In this document: one piece after another, positions 8,155 to 15,999 of the stretch | How positions within the stretch are numbered: the first letter of the stretch is position 1 | How the letters are laid out: each line of letters opens with the position of its first letter | From: Ruminococcus sp. | GTDB lineage: Bacteria; Bacillota; Clostridia; Oscillospirales; Ruminococcaceae | Assembly: GCA_017521805.1 (NCBI GenBank) | Contig: JAFXDK010000083.1 | Location: forward strand, 1-42,545 | Direction of reading: 5' to 3' | DNA: 42,545 nt | Made by a program: the position numbers and the translations under genes | The notes under the pieces: model-generated | What the model saw: the letters and a program-made list of their open reading frames with translations, nothing else | Database searches by the model: none | What the model was told of the DNA's origin: nothing

Positions 8155-10014
8155 TTATTGTCCGAAATAAACTTTATACCATACAAGGAATATGAAAACT
8201 GTCCATATTCTTCTGCTGTTGTCGGATTTTCCGCTTCTGTGGTCGTCAAGAAGCCTTATAAGCGGCTCTTTGTTGAAAAATTGTGCCGCATTTTCGCTTT
8301 CAAATGCCTCGCGGACAATGTTGTAGTATTTGTCCTCTTTAAGCCATACTCTGATAGGCACAGGGAAGCCCAGCTTTTTCTTTGCAGCTGTTTTAGCCGT
8401 GCTGTCGGGAGTATCTTTTTTCGCCGCAAGCCGCATTGCATATTTTGTTATATATTTTGTATCGTCCGTTCTGTTCTTGTGTGTCACACGGTATCTTGTA
8501 GGAATTTTCTCTGCAAGAGCCATAACCTCTTTATCAAGAAAAGGCACGCGAAGCTCCAGAGAATTCGCCATGCTCATTTTGTCGGCTTTGAGGAGAATAT
8601 CCCCTGCCATCCACATATGGAGGTCGAGATACTGCATTTTTGTAACATCGTCTTTGCCTTTTACACGGCTGTAATAGGGCTTTGTAAGCTCCATGGGATG
8701 CGGCGCGTCCGTTGTGATTTTAAGCAGATTTTTTCTCTCCTCGGGAGTGAAGATATAGGCATTGCCGATAAATCGTTCCTCCACGGTTTTGCCCTTGCGG
8801 ACAAAGAAATTCACACCGCGCTTTGCAGGAAGCTTTTCCGCAACTGTACCTATGCCCTTTCTCAGCGACATTGGAAGTTTATCGTAAAGCGTACCGTCGG
8901 GGTCGCTGTAAACGTTATATCCGCCGAAAATCTCATCTGCACCCTCTCCCGAAAGCACAACTTTCAGTCTATCAGAAGCGATATTGCACACGAAATACAG
9001 CGCCACAGCAGAGGGGTCTGCAAGGGGTTCATCCATGTGATACTGTATCTTTTCAAGGCTTCCCCAGTATTCCTCGGAAGTTATAACCTTGCTTGTATTT
9101 TCCTTGCCGATAGCCTTTGAAAATTCCTTTGCCCAGCCGATTTCGTTGTATTTTTCATCGTCGCCGAAACCTACGGTAAAGGTCTTGTCAACATCCGCAA
9201 CAGCTGCCGCATAGCTTGAATCCACACCGCTTGACAGGAACGAGCCAACCTCAACATCGGCTATTTTATGGGCTTCTACGGAATTGCGGAAGGTATCGGA
9301 AATCCGCTCTACCCAATTTTCAAGAGAGGGCTTTTCGTCAGCATTGAAATTTACGTCCCAGTAACGCTTTATCTGCAATTTACCGTCCTTTAAGCGAAAA
9401 TAATGGGCAGGCATAAGCTTATAGACATTCTTGAAAAATGTCTCTTTTGTGGGAGAATACTGAAATGTGAGGTAATTTTCAAGAGCCGTTGTGTTCAGCT
9501 CCTTTTTGAATTCAGGGTGAGCGAGAAAGCTTTTTATCTCTGAGCCGAACATAAAGGTTTTTCCCATTACCGCGTAATACATAGGCTTGATTCCAAAAAA
9601 GTCACGCGCGCCGAAAAGCTCTTTATTTTTCTTGTCCCAGATAACAAAGGAAAACATTCCGCGGAGCATATTCAGCAGCTTTTCGCCATATTCCTCATAT
9701 CCGTGGATAAGCACTTCCGTATCGGTATTTGTTTTGAATACATGACCTGCGGCAATAAGCTTTTCGCGGATTTCACGGTAATTATATATCTCGCCATTGA
9801 AAACGATTACAAGTGAGCCGTCCTCGTTGAAAATTGGCTGGTCGCCTGATGAAGTAACGTCGATGATACTCAGTCTGCGATGACCGAGGGCGATATCGCT
9901 GTCAACATAGCGTCCCTCAGCGTCGGGACCTCTGTGACGTATTTTATCCATCATATCGACGATTACTTTGTTTGAGTTGTTTATCTTGTTAGTGAAACCT
10001 ACAATTCCGCACAT
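8155..10014 (-). CDS. asnB: Asparagine synthetase (glutamine-hydrolysing)
   Basis: Makes asparagine from aspartate, glutamine and ATP. The 619-residue protein begins MCGIVGF, so Cys2 is the N-terminal glutaminase nucleophile. RHRGPDAEGR, LGHRRLSIID and FNGEIYNYREIR are glutaminase signatures. The synthetase half has SSGVDSSYAAA (the PP-loop ATP site), LSGEGADEIFGGY and LRVPFLDKEVM. The length fits the AsnB1 type. It has its own promoter at 10049-10077 and heads the operon with the HD and pyrB genes. It is divergent from the GntR-ABC operon at 10128. Confidence 0.95.
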   Translation of the reverse strand: MCGIVGFTNKINNSNKVIVDMMDKIRHRGPDAEGRYVDSDIALGHRRLSIIDVTSSGDQPIFNEDGSLVIVFNGEIYNYREIREKLIAAGHVFKTNTDTEVLIHGYEEYGEKLLNMLRGMFSFVIWDKKNKELFGARDFFGIKPMYYAVMGKTFMFGSEIKSFLAHPEFKKELNTTALENYLTFQYSPTKETFFKNVYKLMPAHYFRLKDGKLQIKRYWDVNFNADEKPSLENWVERISDTFRNSVEAHKIADVEVGSFLSSGVDSSYAAAVADVDKTFTVGFGDDEKYNEIGWAKEFSKAIGKENTSKVITSEEYWGSLEKIQYHMDEPLADPSAVALYFVCNIASDRLKVVLSGEGADEIFGGYNVYSDPDGTLYDKLPMSLRKGIGTVAEKLPAKRGVNFFVRKGKTVEERFIGNAYIFTPEERKNLLKITTDAPHPMELTKPYYSRVKGKDDVTKMQYLDLHMWMAGDILLKADKMSMANSLELRVPFLDKEVMALAEKIPTRYRVTHKNRTDDTKYITKYAMRLAAKKDTPDSTAKTAAKKKLGFPVPIRVWLKEDKYYNIVREAFESENAAQFFNKEPLIRLLDDHRSGKSDNSRRIWTVFIFLVWYKVYFGQ

Positions 10015-10048
10015 AGAAAATACCTCATATCAGATTTTATCATTATAT

Positions 10049-10077
10049 ATTATACTACATTTTATGTAAATTTGCAA
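10049..10077 (-). promoter_or_regulatory. Promoter of the asnB-HD-pyrB operon
   Basis: On the minus strand, TTGCAA (10072-10077), 17 bp, TATAAT (10049-10054), about 35 bp upstream of the asnB start. Confidence 0.7.
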
Positions 10078-10127
10078 CAGTAAAAGAAAATTTTTGTATT
10101 TTGTTAGCTTCTGTTAACAAAAAGGTA

Positions 10128-10156
10128 TTGACTTTTCTGTGCTAACTGTGTATACT
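10128..10156 (+). promoter_or_regulatory. Promoter of the GntR-ABC operon
   Basis: TTGACT (10128-10133), 17 bp, TATACT (10151-10156). The -10 box overlaps the operator palindrome at 10153-10170, so repressor binding would block polymerase. Confidence 0.8.
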
Positions 10157-10170
10157 GTATATATACAGTA
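10153..10170. promoter_or_regulatory. Probable operator of the GntR/YtrA regulator
   Basis: A perfect 18-bp palindrome, TACTGTATATATACAGTA, sits across the -10 box and start point, 16 bp before the regulator's start codon. GTATA..TATAC-type sites are typical of the YtrA subfamily of GntR repressors. Autoregulation is inferred from position. Confidence 0.75.
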
Positions 10171-10185
10171 AAGAGAGGTGATACA

Positions 10186-10551
10186 GTGAACATCTTTATA
10201 GATAACAGAAGCGGCACTCCAATTTACGACCAGATTTACAAGCAAATCAAAAATCTGATTATAAGCGGCGAGGTGAAAGAAAATGACCCATTACCCTCAA
10301 TCAGAGCCCTTGCTAAGGATTTGCGAATCAGCGTAGTCACCACAAAAAGAGCCTATGACGAACTGGAACGTGAGGGATTTATCTATACACTTCCTGCAAA
10401 GGGTTGCTTTGTTGCCCCGAAAAATACGGAAATGCTCCGTGAGGAAAATCTGAAAAAAATCGAGGAGTTGATTGAGCAGATAAAACAGCTTGGAGCTTCT
10501 TGCAATCTGACTACAGATGATATAATTGAAATGATAAAATATAATGAATAG
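10186..10551 (+). CDS. GntR family transcriptional regulator, YtrA subfamily
   Basis: A 121-residue DNA-binding protein starting at GTG, with AGAGAGGTG just upstream. The N-terminal winged helix-turn-helix is clear: FIDNRSGTPIYDQIYKQIKN, then LPSIRALAKDLRISVVTTKR and YDELEREGFIYTLPAKGCFV. The C-terminal part is only about 50 residues of helix, too short for a FadR, HutC or MocR effector domain; this is characteristic of the YtrA group, which usually controls an adjacent ABC transporter. The two transporter genes follow at 11 bp and 0 bp, and a palindromic operator overlaps the promoter. It is probably an autorepressor of this operon; the inducer is unknown (cell-wall stress or antibiotics in known relatives). 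Confidence 0.92.
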   Translation: MNIFIDNRSGTPIYDQIYKQIKNLIISGEVKENDPLPSIRALAKDLRISVVTTKRAYDELEREGFIYTLPAKGCFVAPKNTEMLREENLKKIEELIEQIKQLGASCNLTTDDIIEMIKYNE

Positions 10552-10562
10552 GAGATTAAATT

Positions 10563-11396
10563 ATGAATGCTATTGAAATCACAAATTTAACCAAAAAATA
10601 CAAGGGATTTACTCTTGACAATCTTTCACTGAATCTGCCGCAAGGCTGTATTATGGGACTTATCGGCGAAAACGGTGCAGGCAAATCCACTACTATAAAA
10701 ATGCTCCTTGATATTGTCCGTCCCGACAGCGGCGATATTAAAATATTCGGCGCAGAACGCTCTGCTATGCAGAAAAACGACATCGGCGTTGTTCTCGACG
10801 AAGTGGGAATCCCCGAAAGCTTCACTATAAAGGATATCAACGCTATAATGAAACACAGCTTTACCAACTGGAATGAAAAGACGTTTTACGACTATATGGA
10901 CAGATTCAGACTGCCCGAAAAGAAAGCATTCAAGACCTTTTCAAAGGGTATGAAAATGAAAATGGGCATTGCAATCGCACTTTCTCACGATGCAAAGCTG
11001 CTCATTCTCGATGAGCCTACAAGCGGACTTGACCCTGTTGTGCGTGACGAAATTGTGGAAATCCTCAACGATTTCACAAGAGATGAGAGCCATTCAATCC
11101 TCATTTCCTCACATATTGTAAGCGATCTTGAAAAAATCTGCGACTATATCGCTTTTATCCACGACGGCAAACTTATGCTCTGTGAGGAAAAGGACAGACT
11201 TTTAGAGCAGTTCTGCTTTATCAATACAACAGAGGATATGCTGAAAGAGCTTGATAAATCCGCAATAATCGGTACAAAATCCAACAAATTTGGTGTTGAG
11301 GCTATCGTAAACAGGGAGAAAATCCCCAGCTCATTCGACACACAACCCGTTACAATCGAAGAATTATTTGTATTTATGGTTAAGGAGGCAAAGTAA
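10563..11396 (+). CDS. ABC transporter ATP-binding protein
   Basis: A 277-residue nucleotide-binding subunit. Walker A is GENGAGKST near 37-45 and Walker B is LLILDEPTSGLDP near 145-157, followed by the H-loop in ILISSHIVSDLEKICDY. The signature is FSKGMKMKMGIA instead of LSGGQ, a variation common in this YtrB/BcrA-like exporter group. RBS GGAG precedes ATG. The gene sits between the GntR repressor and an integral membrane partner whose ATG follows its stop immediately. Together they form a repressor-controlled exporter or membrane-stress module; the substrate cannot be read from sequence. Confidence 0.92.
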   Translation: MNAIEITNLTKKYKGFTLDNLSLNLPQGCIMGLIGENGAGKSTTIKMLLDIVRPDSGDIKIFGAERSAMQKNDIGVVLDEVGIPESFTIKDINAIMKHSFTNWNEKTFYDYMDRFRLPEKKAFKTFSKGMKMKMGIAIALSHDAKLLILDEPTSGLDPVVRDEIVEILNDFTRDESHSILISSHIVSDLEKICDYIAFIHDGKLMLCEEKDRLLEQFCFINTTEDMLKELDKSAIIGTKSNKFGVEAIVNREKIPSSFDTQPVTIEELFVFMVKEAK

Positions 11397-12029
11397 ATGA
11401 AAGGTTTATTATTAAAAGAACTTATTATGTTAAAAAAGGGCTCTGTTATTCTTATTATATTTTTTATATTATTTGGAATTAATGGTTTAGCAGGAAATGC
11501 AACTATGTTTTTCTTGTTCCCTTTGTTTACAGATTTACTTCTGTATGGTCATATAAATTATGATGAACAAAGCAAGTGGCAGCAGTATTCCATAGCTCTG
11601 CCCTACGGAAGAAAGACAATTGTTTCATCAAAATATGTGGCTATGGCAGTAGGGGCGGTTGTATCAACTGCAATTGTAGTACTCAGCTATGGTGTTTCTG
11701 TAGCTATAGGAAAAGCAGAATTCTCCTTAAAATCTCTCGTTGGTTATGTTATATTGTCCCTTGCAATAGGAATTGTATATCCGACCTTTTTTCTCCCTCT
11801 TGCATATAAGTTCAATTCCGAAAAAGGCAGAACAATTATGCTGTTCTTAAACGGTGCTTCCGGCGCTATTGCGGTATTCCTCTTAACTGCAATAGACGGC
11901 ACAGGCATAGTTGCTAAATTATCCAATTATACCAATATTCTTCCATATATCGCAATTGCCGCTGTAATTGTTCTTTTTGCACTTTCATGGTTTATTTCTG
12001 TGAAAATTTATGAGAAAAGGGATTTATAA
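11397..12029 (+). CDS. ABC-2 type transporter permease subunit
   Basis: A 210-residue, very hydrophobic protein with about six predicted membrane spans (for example residues 17-35, 78-100, 110-128, 145-165 and 180-203). It begins MKGLLLKELIMLKKGS, the amphipathic start typical of short ABC-2 permeases. Its ATG directly follows the stop of the ATP-binding gene (TAAATG), so the two are coupled. A terminator lies right after the stop. It is presumably the membrane half of the GntR-controlled transporter. Confidence 0.85.
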   Translation: MKGLLLKELIMLKKGSVILIIFFILFGINGLAGNATMFFLFPLFTDLLLYGHINYDEQSKWQQYSIALPYGRKTIVSSKYVAMAVGAVVSTAIVVLSYGVSVAIGKAEFSLKSLVGYVILSLAIGIVYPTFFLPLAYKFNSEKGRTIMLFLNGASGAIAVFLLTAIDGTGIVAKLSNYTNILPYIAIAAVIVLFALSWFISVKIYEKRDL

Positions 12030-12033
12030 AAAC

Positions 12034-12061
12034 AAAAATGCACCTCATCGGTGCATTTTTT
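12034..12061 (+). terminator. Bidirectional terminator between the ABC operon and the FkbM gene
   Basis: AAAAATGCACC, a 5-base loop, and GGTGCATTTTTT. It has A-run and T-run flanks on both strands and serves the two convergent genes whose stops are 4 and 3 bp away. Confidence 0.9.
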
Positions 12062-12063
12062 CA

Positions 12064-13128
12064 TTACAATGTTGCGTATAAGTTTGTTTCCCACGCAGGA
12101 ATATAAAGCTGATGACGAATATACAGCTTATAATTTGGATTGAGCATTTTTATAAGCAAGGGCAGTTCGAATATATCCTCATTTCTGTGATAGAGGGATA
12201 TCATAAGCTTCGGGGAATAGCGTGCTATTGTCTGTGCCGCACCCCATATCGCCTCTCTCTCAAAACCCTCAACGTCCATTTTTATTATTGTTGCCGCCTT
12301 GCGTCCGAGTATACTGTCAACGGAACGGGCAGAAATCAGATTTTCTGAATCCGCTGAGATTGCAGACTGTCTGCCTGCCTTTGCCGCAAATGGCAGTTCC
12401 GTATCAACGCACCATGCCGCCGAATTATAAGTATAAACCTGTTTCATTCCGTCTACAAACTTCATAAGCTTCTTATAATTCTTCTTATCAGGCTCTACTG
12501 CGTAAATTCCTGCATATCTGCCATGTGTGAATTCCAGAACCTCGCGGATTGTATCGCCGTTGTATGCGCCTAAATCCACGTATGTCTCGCCCATGTGTGG
12601 CTTGATAATATCGCGGTATATCTCGGCTTTCGGAGTTGTGACAGCATCGAGATATTTTATATCTCCGCTGATTTTGAAATTGATGATATTAGCATATACC
12701 TTGCGTGAAAAATCGTCTGCAAGGCTGTCGTAGACCTCCTGCAGCTTTTCAGCATTCTGCATACAGTATTCGTAGGTAAACAGCCCCCCTCCCGTTACGG
12801 GAACATCGGGAACATAGAGGGTATGCTTTTCTGCAATTTCGTGAATTTTGTCAACTATCGACTGATAGCCTGCCGCAAATGCGAGAACAACTACAAAATC
12901 GTCCTCAATCTCCTCAACTTCGGAGAGTTTCAGCACCTTATAACCCTCAAAGGAATGGCCTCTTACAAAGTCATCGCTGGCAAAAATGCCTTTAAGCTGA
13001 ATTCCGCACTTGCGGAACACAGACATTATTTTCAGGGCACCATCGCCCATGCCGTATATATATATCGGTCTTTTTTCCGCTTTGAGCTTATCCCATGCGG
13101 TTTCTTTTTCTTTAATAAAGGAAATCAT
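12064..13128 (-). CDS. FkbM family methyltransferase
   Basis: A 354-residue protein with two parts. Residues 1-110 look like a small alpha/beta nucleotide-binding region (RPIYIYGMGDGALKIMSVF, then FVVVLAFAAGYQSIV). Residues about 170-340 are an SAM-dependent methyltransferase of the FkbM type: ETYVDLGAYNGDTIREVL (motif I), YAVEPDKKNYKKL (motif II), ATIIKMDVEGFEREAIWGA (motif IV and the FkbM hallmark DVEG) and KLMISLYHRNED. Such enzymes O-methylate sugars or other metabolites; the substrate is unknown. GGAG lies just upstream of ATG. It follows the PH-domain gene by 24 bp, so the two probably share the promoter at 13606-13634. Confidence 0.88.
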   Translation of the reverse strand: MISFIKEKETAWDKLKAEKRPIYIYGMGDGALKIMSVFRKCGIQLKGIFASDDFVRGHSFEGYKVLKLSEVEEIEDDFVVVLAFAAGYQSIVDKIHEIAEKHTLYVPDVPVTGGGLFTYEYCMQNAEKLQEVYDSLADDFSRKVYANIINFKISGDIKYLDAVTTPKAEIYRDIIKPHMGETYVDLGAYNGDTIREVLEFTHGRYAGIYAVEPDKKNYKKLMKFVDGMKQVYTYNSAAWCVDTELPFAAKAGRQSAISADSENLISARSVDSILGRKAATIIKMDVEGFEREAIWGAAQTIARYSPKLMISLYHRNEDIFELPLLIKMLNPNYKLYIRHQLYIPAWETNLYATL

Positions 13129-13152
13129 ATACTACTCCGAAATTATTTTTTA

Positions 13153-13563
13153 TCAGAAAAGGTCAGAATCTACCGAAACATCATCAGCAAAGTCGCCGGG
13201 GATAACTCCAACCATATCGCGTCCGCGGATTCCGTATCTGTCACGCATATTGTTCATATGCTTGTCAATAAGGTTTGATACCTGTCTCACAGATTTAATG
13301 CTTTTTACTTCCTTTGTGGGAGTATCCGCATCCTTACTGTGTATCACTATTGTTCCGCAGCCGAATAATCTCTGGAAAAACGGACGCTGAACACTTTTAT
13401 CAATAATTTTGTAGAGGTCTATTTCGTCCTCCTCGACATTGAAAAGACCTGCACGGGTTATAAATTTTGTGGGTGTAAGGTAATATCTTGTAAATGAAAG
13501 GGGCAAACCAAAAAGTGTACGTTTTTTATCAGTCCATACGTAATTTATTTCTTCTTTAGCCAT
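13153..13563 (-). CDS. Bacterial PH-domain protein
   Basis: A 136-residue protein with no signal peptide or clear membrane span. The core TRYYLTPTKFITRAGLF, then EDEIDLYKIIDKSVQRPFFQ and IVIHSKDADTP, matches the beta-strand pattern of bacterial PH domains (bPH2/YdbT-like): a Y-x-L-T strand followed by a 'basis of origin' loop and a C-terminal helix. The acidic tail (DFADDVSVDSDLF) is not part of the domain. GAAAGGAG precedes ATG. It is the first gene of a probable two-gene operon with the FkbM methyltransferase. Function is unknown; membrane-associated scaffolding is typical of relatives. Confidence 0.75.
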   Translation of the reverse strand: MAKEEINYVWTDKKRTLFGLPLSFTRYYLTPTKFITRAGLFNVEEDEIDLYKIIDKSVQRPFFQRLFGCGTIVIHSKDADTPTKEVKSIKSVRQVSNLIDKHMNNMRDRYGIRGRDMVGVIPGDFADDVSVDSDLF

Positions 13564-13605
13564 AACAATTCTCCTTTCGGCTTTGGAAATAACTTTCCTT
13601 ATACT

Positions 13606-13634
13606 ATTTTACCACAAAATCAGAAATAAGTCAA
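13606..13634 (-). promoter_or_regulatory. Promoter of the PH-FkbM operon
   Basis: Minus strand TTGACT (13629-13634), 17 bp, TAAAAT (13606-13611), about 45 bp upstream of the PH gene start. Confidence 0.65.
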
Positions 13635-13690
13635 CAGCTATTTAATTAGGAATTAATAAAATAATCGGGCGAAAAAAATTTAAAAGACAC

Positions 13691-13867
13691 AAAGGTTGGG
13701 ATTCTAAAGGGCGAAGCCCTTTAGCAGAGTCCAGAGACAGAGTCTCTGGCAGGGTGTGGGACAGCGTCCCACATAGCGTTCAAGCGCTCTGCAAGTGGGG
13801 AATTTTCAAACAGTCCATAGGACTGTTTGAAAAGAGGGGACGCTCTGCAAGTGAGAGCGTCCCCTTA
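13691..13867 (+). repeat. Multi-hairpin structured repeat, copy 1
   Basis: Non-coding and built from consecutive perfect stems: CTAAAGGGC/GCCCTTTAG (13704-13724), CCAGAGAC/GTCTCTGG (13731-13749), TGTGGGAC/GTCCCACA (13755-13773), a weak AGCG/CGCT stem (13775-13788), a 14-bp stem TTTTCAAACAGTCC (13803-13833) and GGGGACGCTCT/AGAGCGTCCCC (13836-13864). The first three have 3-base loops. A second copy lies at 26283-26470 in the same orientation, and the differing bases are mostly paired changes that keep the stems. It fills much of the gap between the PH gene and glmS. It is either a mobile palindromic element or a structured RNA. Confidence 0.9.
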
Positions 13868-13930
13868 TTTATGAACTAAGTTGACTTTTTCTACAAACTG
13901 AATCGAGCAAAAAATATCCGCACGACTATC

Positions 13931-13957
13931 AATTCTTAATTCTTCATTCTTAATTCT
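13931..13957 (+). repeat. AT-rich 27-bp dispersed repeat, copy 1
   Basis: AATTCTTAATTCTTCATTCT plus 7 bases, just before the glmS stop. The inverted copy at 24014-24040 matches 26 of 27 positions. Both copies lie immediately beyond the stop codon of a gene. Confidence 0.8.
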
Positions 13958-13960
13958 GAA

Positions 13961-15799
13961 TTATTCAACTGTTACGCTCTTTGCAAGATTTCTTGGCTTG
14001 TCAACGTCATAGCCCTTTGCCACAGATACGTAATATCCGAGAAGCTGGAGAGGTACAACAGAGAGGCTTCCTGCAAAATGAGGGTCTGTCTGAGGAATAT
14101 ATACTGTGAAATCAGCAAGGTCCTCCATGCTGTAATTGCCGTATGTTGTAAGTCCCATAAGTGACGCACCACGGCTCTTTACCTCTACCATATTGCTGAC
14201 TGTTTTTTCGTAAAGGTCGGGCTGTGTAAGAATACCAATTACAGGAATCTTATCTTCAATAAGGCTGATAGGTCCGTGTTTCAGCTCACCTGCAGCGTAT
14301 GCCTCAGAGTGAATATAGCTGATTTCCTTCATTTTAAGGCTTCCCTCAAGACCGATTGCATAGTCAATACCTCTGCCGATAAAGAATGCATCCTTGCAGC
14401 CTGCAAGCTTGTTTGCATACCACTGGATTCTCTCTTTATCTTCGAGTATCTTCTCAATCTTTTCAGGAATTGTGTTAAGCTCAGCAAGAAGCTCATCATA
14501 AACAGACTGCTCCATTTCACCTCTTGCAAGAGCAAACTGCATTGCAAGGAGATAACCTGCGATAAGCTGTGTGCTGTATGCCTTTGTTGTAGCAACTGAA
14601 ATTTCAGGACCTGCAAGGGTATAGAATACACTGTCAGCCTCTCTTGCGATAGATGAGCCTACAACGTTTACGATACCAAATGTCTTAACACCTGCCTCCT
14701 TGGACATTCTCAGAGCTGCAAGGCTGTCAGCAGTTTCACCTGACTGGCTGATGATGATAACAAGGCTGTTCTTTGCAAGCTTCATCTTTCTGTAACGGAA
14801 CTCGGAAGCAAGCTCAACTCTTACGGAAATTGAAGAAAATTCTTCGATAACGTACTGTACAGCCATACCAACGTGATAAGCAGAACCGCATGCTACAATA
14901 TAAATCTGCTGAATATTCTGCATTTCCTCATCTGTAAGACCATGCTCGCCGAAGTCAATTCTGCCGTCCTTTACAACAGAATTGATTGTATCCTTGATAA
15001 CCTTTGGCTGCTCGTGGATTTCCTTGAGCATAAAGTGCTCATAGCCGCCTTTTTCAGCAGCCTCAGCATCCCACTTGATTTCGACAAGTTCCTTTTCAAT
15101 TTCCTCACGGTCAATATCATAGAATGTAGCTGTACCCTTTGTAAGCTTTGCAATTTCCATATTTCCGATGTAGTATACATTTCTTGTATACTTAAGAACA
15201 GCAGGAACATCAGACGCAACGTATGTCTCGCCGCCTGTAATACCGATAATCATAGGGCTGTCCTTACGCGCTGTGTAAATTTCGCCGGGGAAATCATTGA
15301 ACATAACACAGAGAGCATATGAACCTCTGATACGAATCATTGCTCTTGCAATAGAATCAACAGGGCCCTGACCGTACTTCTTGAAGTAGTAGTCAATAAG
15401 CTTTACAGCAACTTCGGTATCTGTCTGAGAATTGAAAGTGTATCCGCTTTTTGTGAGCTTTTCTCTCAGTTCCTGATAGTTTTCAATAATACCGTTATGT
15501 ACTGCCACAACATTATTATCGTCGCTTGAATGGGGATGAGCGTTAAGAGTTGAGGGCTCACCGTGTGTAGCCCAGCGTGTATGACCGATACCGCAGCTTC
15601 CGCTTACAGCTTCGCCATCGTTTGTCATTTTCTTGAGAACCTCAAGCTTGCCCTTTGCCTTGATTACTGTAACGTCCTCAGAGCCGTCACGTACTGCAAT
15701 ACCTGCTGAGTCATAACCTCTGTACTCCAGTTTTGAAAGACCGTCAAGAAGAATAGGGGCAGCCTGGTGGTCACCTGTAAATCCAACAATTCCGCACAT
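13961..15799 (-). CDS. glmS: Glutamine-fructose-6-phosphate aminotransferase (isomerising)
   Basis: Makes glucosamine-6-phosphate from fructose-6-phosphate and glutamine, the entry to peptidoglycan amino sugars. The 612-residue protein starts MCGIVGFTG (Cys2 nucleophile), followed by LEYRGYDSAGIAV, IGHTRWATHGEPS and VHNGIIENYQELR. Two SIS domains follow, with VACGSAYHVGMAVQY, ISQSGETADSLAALR, EISVATTKAYSTQL and AYAAGELKHGPISLI; the C-terminus DKPRNLAKSVTVE is typical. GGAGG lies 9 bp before ATG. The gene is alone, with its promoter at 15934-15962. No glmS ribozyme core was found in the roughly 130-base leader, which instead has a hairpin at 15847-15878. Confidence 0.97.
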   Translation of the reverse strand: MCGIVGFTGDHQAAPILLDGLSKLEYRGYDSAGIAVRDGSEDVTVIKAKGKLEVLKKMTNDGEAVSGSCGIGHTRWATHGEPSTLNAHPHSSDDNNVVAVHNGIIENYQELREKLTKSGYTFNSQTDTEVAVKLIDYYFKKYGQGPVDSIARAMIRIRGSYALCVMFNDFPGEIYTARKDSPMIIGITGGETYVASDVPAVLKYTRNVYYIGNMEIAKLTKGTATFYDIDREEIEKELVEIKWDAEAAEKGGYEHFMLKEIHEQPKVIKDTINSVVKDGRIDFGEHGLTDEEMQNIQQIYIVACGSAYHVGMAVQYVIEEFSSISVRVELASEFRYRKMKLAKNSLVIIISQSGETADSLAALRMSKEAGVKTFGIVNVVGSSIAREADSVFYTLAGPEISVATTKAYSTQLIAGYLLAMQFALARGEMEQSVYDELLAELNTIPEKIEKILEDKERIQWYANKLAGCKDAFFIGRGIDYAIGLEGSLKMKEISYIHSEAYAAGELKHGPISLIEDKIPVIGILTQPDLYEKTVSNMVEVKSRGASLMGLTTYGNYSMEDLADFTVYIPQTDPHFAGSLSVVPLQLLGYYVSVAKGYDVDKPRNLAKSVTVE

Positions 15800-15846
15800 A
15801 ATAAACCTCCGTTTTTAGCCGACAAATCACATTGCCGAAAATTTAA

Positions 15847-15878
15847 GGCTATATCGCAGTTTTTTGCGATATACAGCC
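15847..15878 (-). promoter_or_regulatory. Hairpin in the glmS leader
   Basis: A stem pairs TATATCGCA with TGCGATATA around a 6-base loop, extended by GGCT/AGCC with one bulged base. On the glmS strand it is followed by TTAAATTTT, about 35 bases before the RBS. It could act as an attenuator or mRNA stabiliser. No ribozyme consensus is visible. Confidence 0.55.
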
Positions 15879-15933
15879 ATTATATTATTACATATAATAA
15901 TCACGATACTGATTAAAAATAATATACGTTAAT

Positions 15934-15962
15934 ATTATATCACAATAGCAAAAAAAATGCAA
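15934..15962 (-). promoter_or_regulatory. Promoter of glmS
   Basis: Minus strand TTGCAT (15957-15962), 17 bp, TATAAT (15934-15939). The -35 box and the start of the spacer are the same bases as the 3' arm and T-tract of the preceding gene's terminator. Confidence 0.75.
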
Positions 15963-15990
15963 GCATTTTTTTGTCGCTTGCATTTTTTTA
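15951..15990 (-). terminator. Terminator of the SPFH/zinc-ribbon gene
   Basis: On the minus strand TGCAAGC pairs with GCTTGCA and is followed by eight T. It ends the gene at 16000-17370 and overlaps the glmS promoter. Confidence 0.85.
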
Positions 15991-15999
15991 CTATTTTAA

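Noticed and set aside
8158-9120. 320-codon plus-strand open frame
   Set aside because: It lies entirely opposite asnB, has an odd Cys/Phe-rich composition and no RBS; a shadow frame.
10940-10985. Degenerate ABC signature as evidence of a dead transporter
   Set aside because: FSKGMKMK-type signatures are common in this exporter group, and Walker A, Walker B and the H-loop are intact.
13691-13867. CRISPR array or simple multiple terminators
   Set aside because: The hairpins differ in sequence, there are no equal spacers, and most stems lack T-tracts.
15800-15933. Possible glmS ribozyme
   Set aside because: No conserved ribozyme core could be found in the leader on either strand.
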